Source of the DNA: Hyalella azteca
Lineage: Eukaryota; Arthropoda; Malacostraca; Amphipoda; Hyalellidae
Length of the DNA: 64,000 nt
Direction: 5' to 3'
NCBI RefSeq assembly: GCF_000764305.2
Contig: NW_025934661.1
Span: 65,329 to 129,328, forward strand
Shown here: one piece after another, positions 25,501-35,707 of the stretch
Layout: each line of letters begins with the position of its first letter
Numbering within the stretch: position 1 is the first letter of the stretch
Notes under the pieces: model-generated
The model's database searches: none
Told to the model about the DNA's origin: nothing
The model's input: the letters and a program-made list of their open reading frames with translations, nothing else
Made by a program: the position numbers and the translations under genes

Positions 25501-28500
25501 TTCCTCCGGTTCACTCTAAACTAAAATGACAATTTAATATTTCGACAAATAAACAATATTACCTTAAATTTACTATCCCTTACAATGTTTCACACTTAGG
25601 ACAGAATGAGAATCGTATTTGTCTTCGATGATTTGTAAGGAGTACAAAATTATAATTTGTAAAACCTTTACGTATCGTTTTTATGCAATCAATGTCATTT
25701 CGTTTTTCTTTCCACATTCGATTGGGGGAAGGAAGGATGAATGAACTGTCACATTATACTTGGTGTATTTCTAAAGCAAACGTAACTGAGACATAAATAA
25801 CCTAAATAAAAAAACATAACGCTCAATAATTTGCCCTGCCAAGCAGAACCTAACATAACCTGAAACAGCCAAGGAGCATTAAACAAATCCTAACACAGAT
25901 TAGCACTGCTCCACATAAACCAAAGGTGCTTTGTCTAACGTTGAAACCACGTTTAAGATGTTTAAACAACGTTTACGACGTTGAGACAACTTTTACGACG
26001 TCGAAACAACGTTTACGACGTTGAAAAAACTTTGATTACTAGTTGATTTTATTAGAAACAACGTCGAATCAATGTTATTTCATCGTCATATGCCTAGTGG
26101 GACACAACTCTACTGCATCTGATTAAAAATATAATTAAAAGTATATTTTAATTAAATTAATTAAATATATTCTGCTGCGCAGATGTGCGATCGTGTACCG
26201 CTGTGGAGAGGATGCTGGATGTTGCTACTCCCCTGAACACGTCTGCTCTGTTAAAGAATCTCACGACATCGACCTCCACTTCTTCTACATGGTAAGTCAG
26301 TGATTACTTGAATGGCGGGGCTACTGCTTATACCTCGGTAACTTTGTTTTCTTTTGAGCTGTCATTTATTTCTTCGAAGTTGTGAAGTTATACTTATCGA
26401 TCTGCTATAATTGGGCGTCAACTTATGCTTCCAGGTTAAGTTAAACTTTATACGGTCTGATTTCCTACATTTGCTAGCTTAAATAAGATGGGATCTTTTT
26501 CTGCTTCTATTTCTAAGGGTGGAATCCCCTTATAAAATTTTCAAGATTATATTCTATTCAAAAACAATAGTCTATTAATTTTAGAAAATCTGCGGCTCAT
26601 TTATCAAACGCGAATGGGCCAGGTTTGTCCATTTTTTTTTAAGAATTTAGCACAGAAACGATATTAGGATCCTTCAGAATTTACTTCTCAATCAAGTTTA
26701 AGTATTCGATCAATCTCAAAATTCGATCTTCAGTTCAGAGATTTTAAAACAAGAGTACTTAATTGTGTGGAAATGGCTTTACTGGAAACTTTGAAATAAC
26801 TCACTTCTATGTTATTACGTATTGTCAAGCTAAGTTCTTAAATTCCCTGTTTTTTCGCAGCAATTGAAACGATCAATCCTTGAATCAATGAGAAATAAAA
26901 TTTAAACATTTGATACATAGTTATCCATTCAAATTTCTTCATGTATAGACTAGGAATAGTAAATAAACAAGAAATTTTTTTATTAAATCGCGTTACACGC
27001 AGATTTTAAACGCTTCAATAACATTATGTGATTTGAAATATATACCTTTTCAAATACGTAAAAACTCATCCTATTTTCCAGACGTTCGGTACTGAAAAAA
27101 CAGGCGTTGACAAACTCACTTTTGAGAACCACACGTCATGTGAATGCCGCCCTCGATTTGCCTTCGTAAATGGGTATGAATATCCTTTGCACACCGAGTC
27201 TCGCATCAACATACGACCACCTCATATGAACCAAGAGCAGCAAACTTCTGCTCCCTTCATGGGAAACCATTTTACCCAACAGCACCAAAGACCTGCTCAT
27301 CACTCGGGTGATACTCTCTACCAGCCTTTAGCATCCTCTCATCAAACGCGTAATCGCTTGACACCAGTACATCACTCCGGGACTCATCACAGCACTCTGG
27401 AAGAAGATATACGGTTCACAAACTTTTCCTTGCCAGTTTCAACCTCCTCAGATCTGCCGTCAACGAATTATTATTCACCCAGCACCTTGGATGGTACTTA
27501 CACAAGTCCAGTTACTCAAGATATGCTATACAACCTCGTTAGTGGCGAAACAAACCTACATTCTAGACTTTCAAGTACCGCGGCAGACGAGAATTTCTTA
27601 CAGACCAGTTCCACTGGTCGCTCGGTCTCGTCAACGGCAATGCAGAGCGGTACTACCAGATCTTCGACGGCAGCAACGACTTCGCGGACCAATGCCATGA
27701 GACCATCAAACGCGGTGACAGCTGCGTATACCAGCGTAATAGGCTCCCCAGTATCAGAAACCATCAGCACTGAACGCTCCTACAGACAATATAACGATGC
27801 TATCATAGGCAATAGTTTGCAATTAGATGACGATCTGAGCCAAGTAGAAAGCGCACCTTCGATCGGTGAGTTCCGGAGACACCCCGTAGTGCCGGCGCTT
27901 GTTGAAAACGTGCTTGAGAAGGACGAACCTCAAGTTAGAATCGTTGAGCAGCCTGAAATGTCGCAAGAGTCTCAGAGATGGACGAATGAGCAACAAGGAA
28001 GGACGCGCCAACAAATCAAGCTCTCACAACCTGCAGACTTGCTCGCTCAGACCTACTTGAAAAACGCGCCTCTCACAGCAAAAGATAGAAACGAAAGAAC
28101 TACTGCAGCTGTTCAAAAAGACCTTGCAGCTAAAAAAGAGTAAGTAGATGTTCAAAACAAAGTAAAGTCATATAAAGGCATAACGAAATAAATAATTACA
28201 GAAGGAAAGCTCTGCCTCTCCATTTTATTTCAAATTTCGTTTGTACTATCAATTCAATGGTTTGATAGTCATGATCAAATGCAGACAATAATTTGAGGTT
28301 AGCAAACCAACTCTTTTATTTTCCGCCTCGAATTCGTGTCCTTTATTCACAACTTTTTTCGATTCATTGTTGAACTAACACCTGGTCGACTACCGCCGAA
28401 TTTGTCTGAAGCTTCTAAGAGATTTCATAGACACCGTTGTCTGATCTGCTTATCTGAATAGAGACAACTTACAACTAATTCATACACGACGCATTCCAAT

Positions 28501-29388
28501 GTGTCATGCATTATTCATCCATTAACGAGTACTTTTTTATACATATTGAAAGATCTTTTGTCATTCTTCGTCCCTACTTTCACAAATTACATCGACAGTT
28601 CTCACACATTCATCTTTAATTTTTCACGAATTCTTCGGAGAGTAATTTTGCTTCGTCATTGCAACTCTTCGCCAGTAGTATAATATTTCATGTTTTCAAC
28701 CTCTGATGTAAGAGATGTTGACCTGATGCTCAAGAATTAATGTCTTCTATTAACTCCGTTATCCTACAATTGTTTTGCAAAGTTGATATTTAACTGACAA
28801 TATATTTGGAGACGAGTGTGTTGGACGTCCAAGTCTTGAATAATTCCAAGTAGTGAATGATCAAGAAGTTTTGGAAGACATTATCTTTGATGTTGTTTCA
28901 GTCATGCGCACAGAACTGCATTCTGCCTCTTGTGTTCAGGTGCCGGTGCCCCGAACTCTTCGTGACGAAAGCAAATCCACTGCAGGCAGGCGCCTGCGAG
29001 TGTGTGTGTGATGCCGACCGTGGCAACTGCCGGCGTCTCATGAAGGGACAGCGTTACTTCAAACCTAAAGATGAGAGGTGAGTGTTGTCTGTGTCATTAA
29101 CGAAACGTGACAAACGTTACGCCAGACTTTAAAATATATCTATTTTGGTTCAAAATATATCTATATCTAGTTTGCTATTTTTGATACGGAAGTTTAATTT
29201 TCAACTATTTATTTATATACCATAACGTCTGTATAAAATTTCATGCCGTTTCTTTTTGCATCAGATGCATCATGTCAGGAGAATGTGGACTGCCGGCATG
29301 CAAGTTCGGCAACTTCATCACGGAGTACAAGAGATGTCCGCGCAAGCGGGAGATGAAAAAGCGCCGCAACCGAACCTCCGGAACTTGA
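4478..29388 (+). CDS. Pvf: PDGF/VEGF-related factor (Pvf-like), 3' seven coding exons; N-terminus not found
   Basis: Secreted growth-factor ligand of the PDGF/VEGF family, expected to bind a Pvr-type receptor tyrosine kinase (family knowledge). Joined exons: 4478-4539, 5917-6398, 23824-23953, 26183-26291, 27082-28139, 28940-29077, 29265-29388. All junctions are GT-AG with matching phases (2,1,2,0,2,2) and give 700 residues plus TGA. Visible order, numbered from the first residue seen: His-rich start; eight 8-residue repeats (76-139); cystine knot with C201, C226, C232, C238, C239, C246, C281, C283, whose spacing matches VEGF-A except for 3 extra residues inside RCG-EDA-GCC; sequons NQT (214) and NHT (277); Ser/Thr/Gln-rich linker (about 287-613); tail with CxCxC (633-637) and six further cysteines; Lys/Arg-rich end. 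The tail resembles the VEGF-C/Balbiani-ring type. The signal peptide must lie in an upstream exon, probably outside the window. Confidence 0.9.
5178..5442 (+). repeat. 16-bp tandem repeat in Pvf intron
   Basis: Unit ATCATGTTCACTGCAA, about 15 copies with single-base variants (TGCGAA, CATTGC), broken by adapter at 5342-5365. Confidence 0.93.
5342..5365. other. Partial Tn5/Nextera adapter plus one N (assembly artefact)
   Basis: CTGTCTCTTATACACATCT then AGAT and a single undetermined base, inside a 16-bp tandem array. It is adapter read-through in a repeat gap. Confidence 0.95.
5917..6398 (+). CDS. Pvf: Pvf coding exon b, with 8-residue repeats
   Basis: The acceptor is tttcaaacacag/G and the donor ATG/GTCAGT. 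The exon is open for 482 nt in phase 2 to phase 1. It starts DNSVHYSDRVLHASSRHG, continues with an acidic/basic, probably helical stretch, then eight tandem SRNGLDAS-like units. It ends with a polar stretch closing in SLVSKD. The exon lies upstream of the cystine knot and looks like a propeptide or spacer region. Confidence 0.75.
6080..6271 (+). repeat. Pvf: 24-bp coding tandem repeat in Pvf exon b
   Basis: Eight units of 24 bp encode SRNGLDAS with D/N and A/V changes; the last is SRNGLVAP. Unit length is a multiple of three, so copy-number change keeps the frame. Confidence 0.95.
7442..7581. repeat. Perfect 70-bp direct duplication
   Basis: Bases 7442-7511 and 7512-7581 are identical by eye (TAATATTAAAATTATATC... 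to ...GGCAGATCTGT). The duplication is either very recent or an assembly error. Confidence 0.9.
8558..8781. repeat. Degenerate tandem repeat
   Basis: Repeats of CCTCACCCTTCTTATTTCTA-like units about 25 bases long, with decayed copies in the middle (TTTCTAATAGTTSTGATCTAA). Confidence 0.8.
9411..9556 (+). mobile_element. MITE-like dispersed element, copy A
   Basis: Starts TTAGCGCATTTTCTCATTTA, carries inverted copies GCGCATTTTCTC (9414-9425) and GAGAAAATGCGC (about 9504-9515), then CTCTCTGTCACTCAC and a GCAGTGAGTACTGAGTTATAT tail shared with three other copies. The core between the inverted parts is GTCC/CGTCC-like. Confidence 0.75.
9561..9620. repeat. 22-bp tandem repeat, about 2.7 copies
   Basis: Units of TTCATGAAATGAATTTTACA TC start at 9561, 9583 and 9605, directly after a MITE-like element. 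Confidence 0.9.
14897..15053 (+). other. Possible cryptic or alternative exon in the long Pvf intron
   Basis: Acceptor-like ttactgtctgtgccag and donor CTTCAG/GTAGGA bound a GC-richer 157-nt stretch. It is open when entered in the phase left by exon b (starts EAQGDPQHRR), but its length would shift the frame of exon c. Another frame reads KLKVTRSIVALCKEFPRNRF and stops at 14989. There is no homology I recognise. Confidence 0.2.
17611..17731 (+). mobile_element. MITE-like dispersed element, copy B
   Basis: Same ends as copy A, with a (GTCC/GTCT)n core at about 17659-17684. It lacks the GACGAGAAAA part of the second inverted arm, so it is internally deleted. Confidence 0.75.
21872..22016. repeat. 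80-bp direct repeat, two copies
   Basis: AACGTCTGCGAAGTTTTGAATG... at 21872 and AACGTCTGCGACGTTTTGAATG... at 21952 run in parallel to the shared end TATATATCAGAAAAAAA. Confidence 0.85.
22685..22850 (+). mobile_element. MITE-like dispersed element, copy C
   Basis: Most complete copy: GCGCATTTTCTC, GGAAAAAATGCACTAATGTG, a (GTCT/GTCC)n run, CGTCGACGAGAAAATGCGC, CTCTCTGTCACTCACTGCAG and the TTATATTTTTTT tail. Confidence 0.8.
23824..23953 (+). CDS. Pvf: Pvf coding exon c, start of PDGF/VEGF domain
   Basis: The acceptor is cttgtctgcgcag/CG and the donor CCCAG/GTGCGT. Read in phase 1, it gives the first knot cysteine (C201), an extra cysteine (C208), the NQT sequon and the run KTYWPR just before the second knot cysteine. 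The spacing of C201 to the second knot cysteine is 25 residues, as in VEGF-A. The donor of this exon is the first unit of the minisatellite that follows it. Confidence 0.88.
23945..25142 (+). repeat. Minisatellite of duplicated splice-site units in Pvf intron
   Basis: About 41 units of 26-31 bp, consensus CTGGCCCAGGTGCGTCTTTT then GCCTGCAGG. The first unit is the real exon c donor. Nearly every unit repeats the exon end plus GTGCGT and also ends in a 3' splice-site-like TTTTGCCTGCAG/G. The array is interrupted by adapter sequence at 24708-24745, so its true length is unknown. Confidence 0.95.
24708..24745. other. Uncut Nextera mate-pair junction adapter (assembly artefact)
   Basis: CTGTCTCTTATACACATCT is followed directly by AGATGTGTATAAGAGACAG: two Tn5 mosaic ends head to head, as in the mate-pair circularisation junction. 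This is not biological. The two sides of the array need not be adjacent in the genome. Confidence 0.97.
25935..26105. repeat. CAACGTTG-rich palindromic repeat
   Basis: Several copies of AACAACGTTTACGACGTTGA, partly self-complementary, ending ATGCCTAGTGGGAC. Looks like the end of a MITE-type element. It lies about 80 bases before Pvf exon d. Confidence 0.55.
26183..26291 (+). CDS. Pvf: Pvf coding exon d, core of cystine knot
   Basis: The acceptor is tctgctgcgcag/A and the donor ATG/GTAAGT. It encodes CAIVYRCGEDAGCC followed by YSPEHVCSV. This is the family signature (C-x-x-V-x-R-C-G-...-G-C-C) with three residues between RCG and GCC. Cysteines 226, 232, 238, 239 and 246 are in this exon. It ends in phase 0 after FFYM. 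Confidence 0.93.
27082..28139 (+). CDS. Pvf: Pvf coding exon e, end of knot plus long linker
   Basis: The acceptor is ctattttccag/ACG and the donor AAAAAAGA/GTAAGT. The first 25 residues complete the cystine knot, ending LTFENHTSCECRPR, very close to the VEGF C-terminal knot. The remaining about 330 codons form one open stretch rich in Ser, Thr, Gln, His and Asn with no recognised domain. It was chosen over the TAA just after the donor because the phase-2 join to the next exon restores the Cys-rich tail. Confidence 0.88.
28940..29077 (+). CDS. Pvf: Pvf coding exon f, Cys-rich tail
   Basis: The acceptor is cttgtgttcag/G and the donor GAGAG/GTGAGT. The exon encodes ECRCPELFV, then CECVCDADRGNC and a basic stretch with Tyr-Phe. 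The C-x(n)-CxCxC arrangement is typical of VEGF-C/Balbiani-ring-like C-terminal repeats. Phase 2 is kept on both sides. Confidence 0.88.
29265..29388 (+). CDS. Pvf: Pvf last coding exon g
   Basis: The acceptor is ctttttgcatcag/A. The exon encodes CIMSGECGLPACKFGNF, a further cysteine (684) and a Lys/Arg-rich terminus ending NRTSGT, then TGA at 29386. The basic end could bind heparan sulphate or matrix, by analogy with VEGF isoforms (inference). ATTAAA at 29433-29438 is a possible poly(A) signal. Confidence 0.87.
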
Positions 29389-29432
29389 ACACGAAAATTT
29401 CTGCTGTGCAGATAAGGACACGGTTAACTGTT

Positions 29433-29438
29433 ATTAAA
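29433..29438 (+). terminator. Pvf: Possible Pvf poly(A) signal ATTAAA
   Basis: A variant signal 45 bases after the stop codon. The next canonical AATAAA is at about 29912, beyond MITE copy D. Confidence 0.3.
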
Positions 29439-29560
29439 GCGAAGGCGAAAAAATTGAATTTATTTTCGGTTCTTTTGGCGACAAAATTATTCAAGAAGTT
29501 ACATCTTATACAACTTTTATCGTGTAGGTATGTTTTTGTGAATACTTCGAGGAAACTATC

Positions 29561-29716
29561 GAAAAAATATAACTCAATACTCACTGCAGTGAGTGACAGA
29601 GAGCGCATTTTCTCGTCGACGAAAACGCGGTCACTGACGGACGGACGGACAGACAGACGGACGGACATGACGAGCACAACAGCGCCTTTTTTCCATAAAT
29701 GAGAAAATGCGCTAAA
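29561..29716 (-). mobile_element. MITE-like dispersed element, copy D, in Pvf 3' flank
   Basis: Reverse orientation of copy C, with GGACGGACAGACAGACGG as the core. It lies about 170 bases after the Pvf stop codon and may be inside the 3' UTR. Confidence 0.8.
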
Positions 29717-32700
29717 AAGAGATGAATGCTGTATTGTAATGATCTTAACCCATTATAATGCAATTTTTCAGTCTAAAGCATACAAATGGTAATAATTCTA
29801 GTATAATCCGCTGAGTTAGCTACTAATCATATTTAAAATTTGGAACAGGGCGACATAATTGACCTGGTGCTTTAATTGATATAGACTCGTGGCTATTAAT
29901 GATCCTAGAACAATAAACCCAACGAAACACTGTATAAATTCATAGATTAATTTTACTATAATGTCGACTGGAATGCTGTATAAAAACGTCTCAAATAAAA
30001 CACTGTATAAATTTCTTATAACAGTCGTTATGCAAAACAAAGGCTTACACTCGATAAATAATCACACAATTTTTGTGTGAAAATGACGCACGATAGCCCG
30101 TCATTAATTCGACTAGCAGTGAATGTGTTAACTTCAAACAAACTCGACAAGTGAAAGAAAAACATTTTGTTGATTTATTTAATGTTTGACAATAATACAG
30201 TACAAAGTGCTTTGAAAATCCATCCTTCTTATATTGGGCAATATAAAAGGGATTTACTGTTGAATAAATTTATTCCAATTAATGCAAGTGACGTGGCAGG
30301 GAACCTATAAATTTCGGAGCATTTTTCAAAATTATTAAATTTTAAAGAATGGACGATGTGCGAAATTGTGCATTAGGTTTTGTGCAACTGAGTGTGAAAA
30401 GTTGCTCAATGTATTTCTTCATTTACCAATGATTGGATAATGATATTAGAAACTAAGTCGTTAATTGTAACTTAGTGATTGTAAACATTATCGTCAGGAA
30501 TTATTTATTTAACTTTAAGCCGCATCGTGTGGCAAAACTAATTATATGTTTGAAATCTTACCAAATCGAATATTCGAAGCGAATTTGCTCTTAGTTTGCC
30601 TTCAGTTGTTACGCCTTAGTTTGCTTTTAGTTTTATCTTGTTACATCTGCTGTACACTATTTTCTGCAACATTATTTACGAAATTGTAGATAGTTGCCGA
30701 GGATGTAAGCATCTACAGTATATTCCTTAACAAAAAAGTTTGCTTCTCCATCTTACATAAAATTCCAGGACTTTCAGCCATATAAGGCCCGGTAAAAAAG
30801 GAGTTTCTTTCTTAAAAGTTTTTCATATACCGAAGAATATTTATTTTACAAACTAGAATGCATTGAGCGGCAGCACATGTATTTCACAATTTCGAAAAAC
30901 TCTGTTTTTTTACCAGCCGTTCGCTTCGTGAGAGACTTGTCCACAGTTGTTTGTTATAATCATGCACTACAGGAATGCATGTATAATAGAAATGAATACG
31001 CTGCTTTTAATATACTACCTGTAAACCCTGCAAAGGACTAAAAAATTTCCTTGTTGAGAAATGCCCCGTCTTTTTATGGTAGATTACAGATTCAAATCTA
31101 TAGATCAAATCTTTCTGTAACCTAACCCTTAAACGGAAAAAAACGAAAATTCTTTTCGGTTAAGTTTAATTAGTATCATCTAAATCTAAATTCCTTTTAC
31201 TTCCCTTAAAAAATATCCCTTTCTGCTCACTCTTTAAAAACTTGAATAAAGGTGTAACTCGGCACATTTTTGTATATAAAATCTTCACGTAAATTCATTT
31301 GAATGCATTTATCTTTTATATTCTTATAAAAGGTCGAGACTTATACATTTCATTTGATTTTATGTTCGAGGCGCATCACCATGTTCGATGTTTATGTTCT
31401 TCATAATTTTACTTTAATCTATTTCATTATGTAAATTTAAAGAATCTGCTAATTGTTTTGATCATAAATCGACCAATTAATCAAGCGTGGAGAAAATTAC
31501 AAGAAAATTTTCCATTTCATCATAGAAAGCGCCTTCGTTTCCAACTTTCTTGAAAACATTCACAAAATGAAATTGTGAAATATCTGAAAAATTTATTATG
31601 TAGATTTTATGTAAAGTTTCTCTACCTATGCCCTCTAACGATATTAGTTTTGGTAATGAGATTCTTTTATGTGTGAAAGCATAACTATGACTAATATCAT
31701 GATAGGTAAGTTAGCAAAGGCCACCTTTATCGTGTTTGAATATGTAATCGACCATTAATGTGCGATATAGAGCGAAACCACCAAATAACTTACGATTATA
31801 GACTAGAACCCGTATACCTCGAGTAGGATTATTAGAAGATCGCTTCTATATATTTATACCTCACGCATTTCTAACAAGTGCCTCTGATCGTCGTCCTGTA
31901 TTTATTGTAGCCGAACAATTGTAAATAAATAACTATTTCTCTCGTGTGTGCTTTTCTTTTTAATCATTATTTAACATATCTGACAGCGCGTTATTTTTAT
32001 GATACAATAAGGCACATTAGTCGCGTATTAGATGGTCAGGAACGAATGGAGGACAACAAATCAATAACGTTGCGGTGACGAGAGTAAGATTTAATTATTG
32101 AAATTTATTTTTATTTAGTGATGTTACTCTTGGAACTTAAGCTGCGTGAATTTCGTAGAGTTTTCTCAGAATTTTATTCAATTTGCTCTACGATTGATCA
32201 TCCTTTGACTAGCAGTTAATTTTTCTACAAATAAAATTTTGTTTAGGATGTCAGTGGATTGTACCAAATATTATTCATCTGAGCAGCGACAGCGCACTGC
32301 AGTTTCACGTTGGGTTGCTCACATGACACTATAGCGAATCCCTTAATATTCGCTTAGAACATTTGTTCATATATCTATTATTTATCAACTTAATATTACA
32401 CATTTTGGACGATGCAAGTAAATGAAATATTTAGAGACAATTTATTTACCGGAATTTCCGGGTATTAGATTCAAATTATTGACTTTAAATGAATTCGCTT
32501 TCTTCCTGACACACATGCAAACTATATATAACCGGAGTTGTTATGAAAAAGGTGTCATAAATCCAAATTCACTGACTATTAGCTGAGCTAAATGAATCTT
32601 CAATTTAAACAGGTTTTCTAATACGACAGCTTCAGCATTTGCATGCACCCCCTCCCCGACCCCAGACGCGGGCCAGCACCTTCCATGAAATATGAAATAC

Positions 32701-35618
32701 GTCGAGCCGGCAAACTGGTTTGTTGTATGGAATAATTTTGCATTTTAATCTGGTCTAAAACTCACACCAATAGAAGCCAAATTCATTGAGCTGTATTTTC
32801 CTTAAAAGGGGTTTAACCCAAAAGCAAAAACTTCGAAATCTTCTTCCTTTTCGAGATATTTGCATTTAAAGTTTTCAGTCAGCAGGGTTCTCAAGCTCCA
32901 GCGCACAAGCTGCGCGTAAAAAACTGGACGTTGGGTGAACGTATCATCTCAGATGTATCTAAAAAGTTTTATTAAATTTAATCATTGATTGGAAATATTT
33001 AAATTTAAACGTGAACTATTAATTAAGTAAACCATTTTCCAAGCTAAAATTTCGTAACAGTATGGAAGATTGAGTAAAGAAATGACTTCAGCCGCTTGAA
33101 TGCGCACTTCTCTATTCTTTTACCGATATCAAGGAACCACATTTGATTTGAGATTTCCAATTTTACTGCATATCTCTTAGGCATACGAATAATCTTTCTG
33201 CCCAGCTCTAAATTTACTATATTTTTATAATAAAAAAAATTCATTTAATTATTTATTTATATCGTGAGATTGCTCAATTTTGTAAATTTCTATCTGAAGT
33301 AATTCAAATATGTGATAGAACGATGCCCATACGGAAGCTATCATTTTCATTTGTGTTACACTTCAGATCTAATTTTGTCGGAGACAGAAATTTTTTGATT
33401 AAGATCTGCGAATATATCCACAGGACGCCACGATTCAATCTCTCTTGAATATCCCCAAGTCTAGATCTTCAGGAAACCCATTCCAGGCAATTTTTTTCAA
33501 GCAACCTTGCTTTGGTGCAAATATATCTTAGAAAAAAGTTTACCTTTTTCTGTGTAATTCAAATATAAATAAAGTTTATCAACAAGGTACATTTTTTTAG
33601 CGATTATTCTTACCTAATAAGCAAATTAATTATTTTTACACCCACATAAATTTTTCCTACGACAAAAGCATCAGACTAAATACACATGTTCAATTTTTGA
33701 CATATGCACGTATAGATATAAAATTTTTCCATTGTTTTTAAATTATGTATCCTTTTCTTACCTAAAACAATGTATTGGAATTAATTATTTTACTTTAGCA
33801 CTCAGTAGCTATGCGATGTCGGTAATTAAGAGAGCGAATAAAACTTCCAAGCGACAGCACAATTTAATAAATATTGACAAACACTGAACATTAGACATAC
33901 AACTACATCTGAGGTTCGTTCATCTCCTATTGGAAGCAATATTATCATTAATATGAGTAATTTCGGCCGATAAATTATGAAGGCACAGAAACGACATCCA
34001 AGCAAGAGGCAGCAATCGATGTCTCAGAGGATACCCATAAGAGAACTTTACCTTAGTCAAAGTTTCTCTGCGGCTAAAAAATTAACCCTAGATGTACCTT
34101 GAGACGGGTTATATGTTAGGGTTAACCTTGATGAGGGATAATATCAGGAGGAGAAATGTCATGACGAGGAAATATCTCATTATGCCTGGCAAACATAATC
34201 TTGTTTAAGCCTAGCAATTGTGCAAAACCAAACATCTTCATTTATCCAAAAAATGAAGAATTGTTGGTCCTAGACAATTGCAGCAGAAGAAGAGATCATA
34301 CCAATCAACCAAGTCAAAACTGTCAACACGTATTACTAAATCGCAAAATACTAAAATTAATTAAAAAAATTACCTGGAATGCTGGCATAGCTGTCACTTA
34401 TGTCGTACTTGATAACAATCGTTGGTTCAAACCAATGTGATTTTCACATCACAGCCACTGCGTTCCTATCGCTATCCTTAATCACAAGCAAAAAATCTCA
34501 ATTGGCTGCAATTGCCAATTACATTTATACATTTACCTTTAAGCTCCTTTGTTAAGACATTTGATTAATAATTATAGTTTCTTCTCCAGAAGGTTCACCA
34601 TCAAATTCCTCGCCAGTGGTTGGTGAGGCTAGATTGAAAGCCGACAGTGATTAGCTGACGGAGTTGCGAATTATTACCTATTTTTGATAGTGTAACCCAA
34701 CAGATATTTTTGAAGCAAAATGCGACTAAAATTATCTTTTGTTGATGTTTCATAATTACTTCGGACCTGCTGGCCAGTGAGATCTCTTAACGCACAACCA
34801 TGATGTAATAATTCACGTGTGACTGAGCAACTTAAGATTAAACTTCAAACTTTAATAGACGTTGTCGTAGAAATAAATTGTACAAAAGGGTTTACGCCTA
34901 CGAAACAGTTCCTGCAAAAATTATCACAAGTTATCATGTCATGGATATTTTAGAAAATTGAAGCCTATATATGCGCTCGTATATAGTAGTTCAGAGATTC
35001 TCCTTGCACGACTCCTCATGTAACATTAATGTTTCAGCTTCATAACACCTCATGCAGTCTCAGCGGTGTCTTTCTCAGCTCAGTTCCAGCATTGTTCACA
35101 ACAACAGGATTCGTGTTTTCCCTTCAAATTCAATGACACGAAAAGTTATTTTGTATTTTCAACTTAACTCACGCAGAGCTTAACAGAAGCAAAGTATCTG
35201 GTTGTAGGGCATCTGATCTTCAATAGCCCCATGGCTACAGATGTGTCGTCAGACACCGCTTAGTAAAGGATTAACATCTTTGTTTATCCTCTATCCTCTG
35301 CATTGAAACTCCAGTTGTAACGTTTTCTGTAGCAAAGTTCAATCGCAGCGTCAGCGCGCGTACGCCTCTGTACGCACCAACGCTTTTAGACTGTCTGTAC
35401 CTTTACGCTGTCTCTACAGCAGCTTTCCTTCCGCTGTATATCCTTCATTACAGCTCATGCAGCAACGTAGCTACAGGAGTATCTTTACAGCAAAATAGTT
35501 CATGGTGTGTATACTGAAGCATATATGCTGATTCTACTGCACACAGTATATGCTGCGTCTACAGCATACAGTATATGCTGCGTCTACAGTGGCATGTCTT
35601 CGGTAGCATATCTCAGCA
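29717..35618. other. Intergenic space between convergent Pvf and SLC7
   Basis: AT-rich, no coding signal recognised. Contains the likely 3' UTR repeats of SLC7 at its right end. Confidence 0.5.
35330..35600. repeat. Degenerate CTACAG/GCTGT-rich repeat near SLC7 last exon
   Basis: Loose repeats, the clearest being ACAGTATATGCTGCGTCTAC at 35543 and 35570. Lies just downstream of the SLC7 stop codon, so probably in the 3' UTR. Confidence 0.6.
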
Positions 35619-35707
35619 TCACTGCTCCAGCAGCCGTAAGGAATCCTCTGTAGGATTTTCAGGACGCACCACCGTCAGGATCTTCTGCAGCAGCACCGAC
35701 GCGTCAT
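35619..35707 (-). CDS. SLC7 transporter exon 8 (last)
   Basis: The acceptor is tatttttcttatgcaag/AT. The phase-1 join gives [19 protein letters not shown], then a short acidic end and TGA at 35621-35619. The [10 protein letters not shown] run resembles the QKM-VVVYPE helix in the C-terminus of human LAT1, which supports the exon although it is short. Confidence 0.75.

Noticed and set aside
25330..25900. AACCTAA-type runs suggesting telomeric TTAGG repeats
   Set aside because: Scattered and irregular; no run of perfect pentamers.
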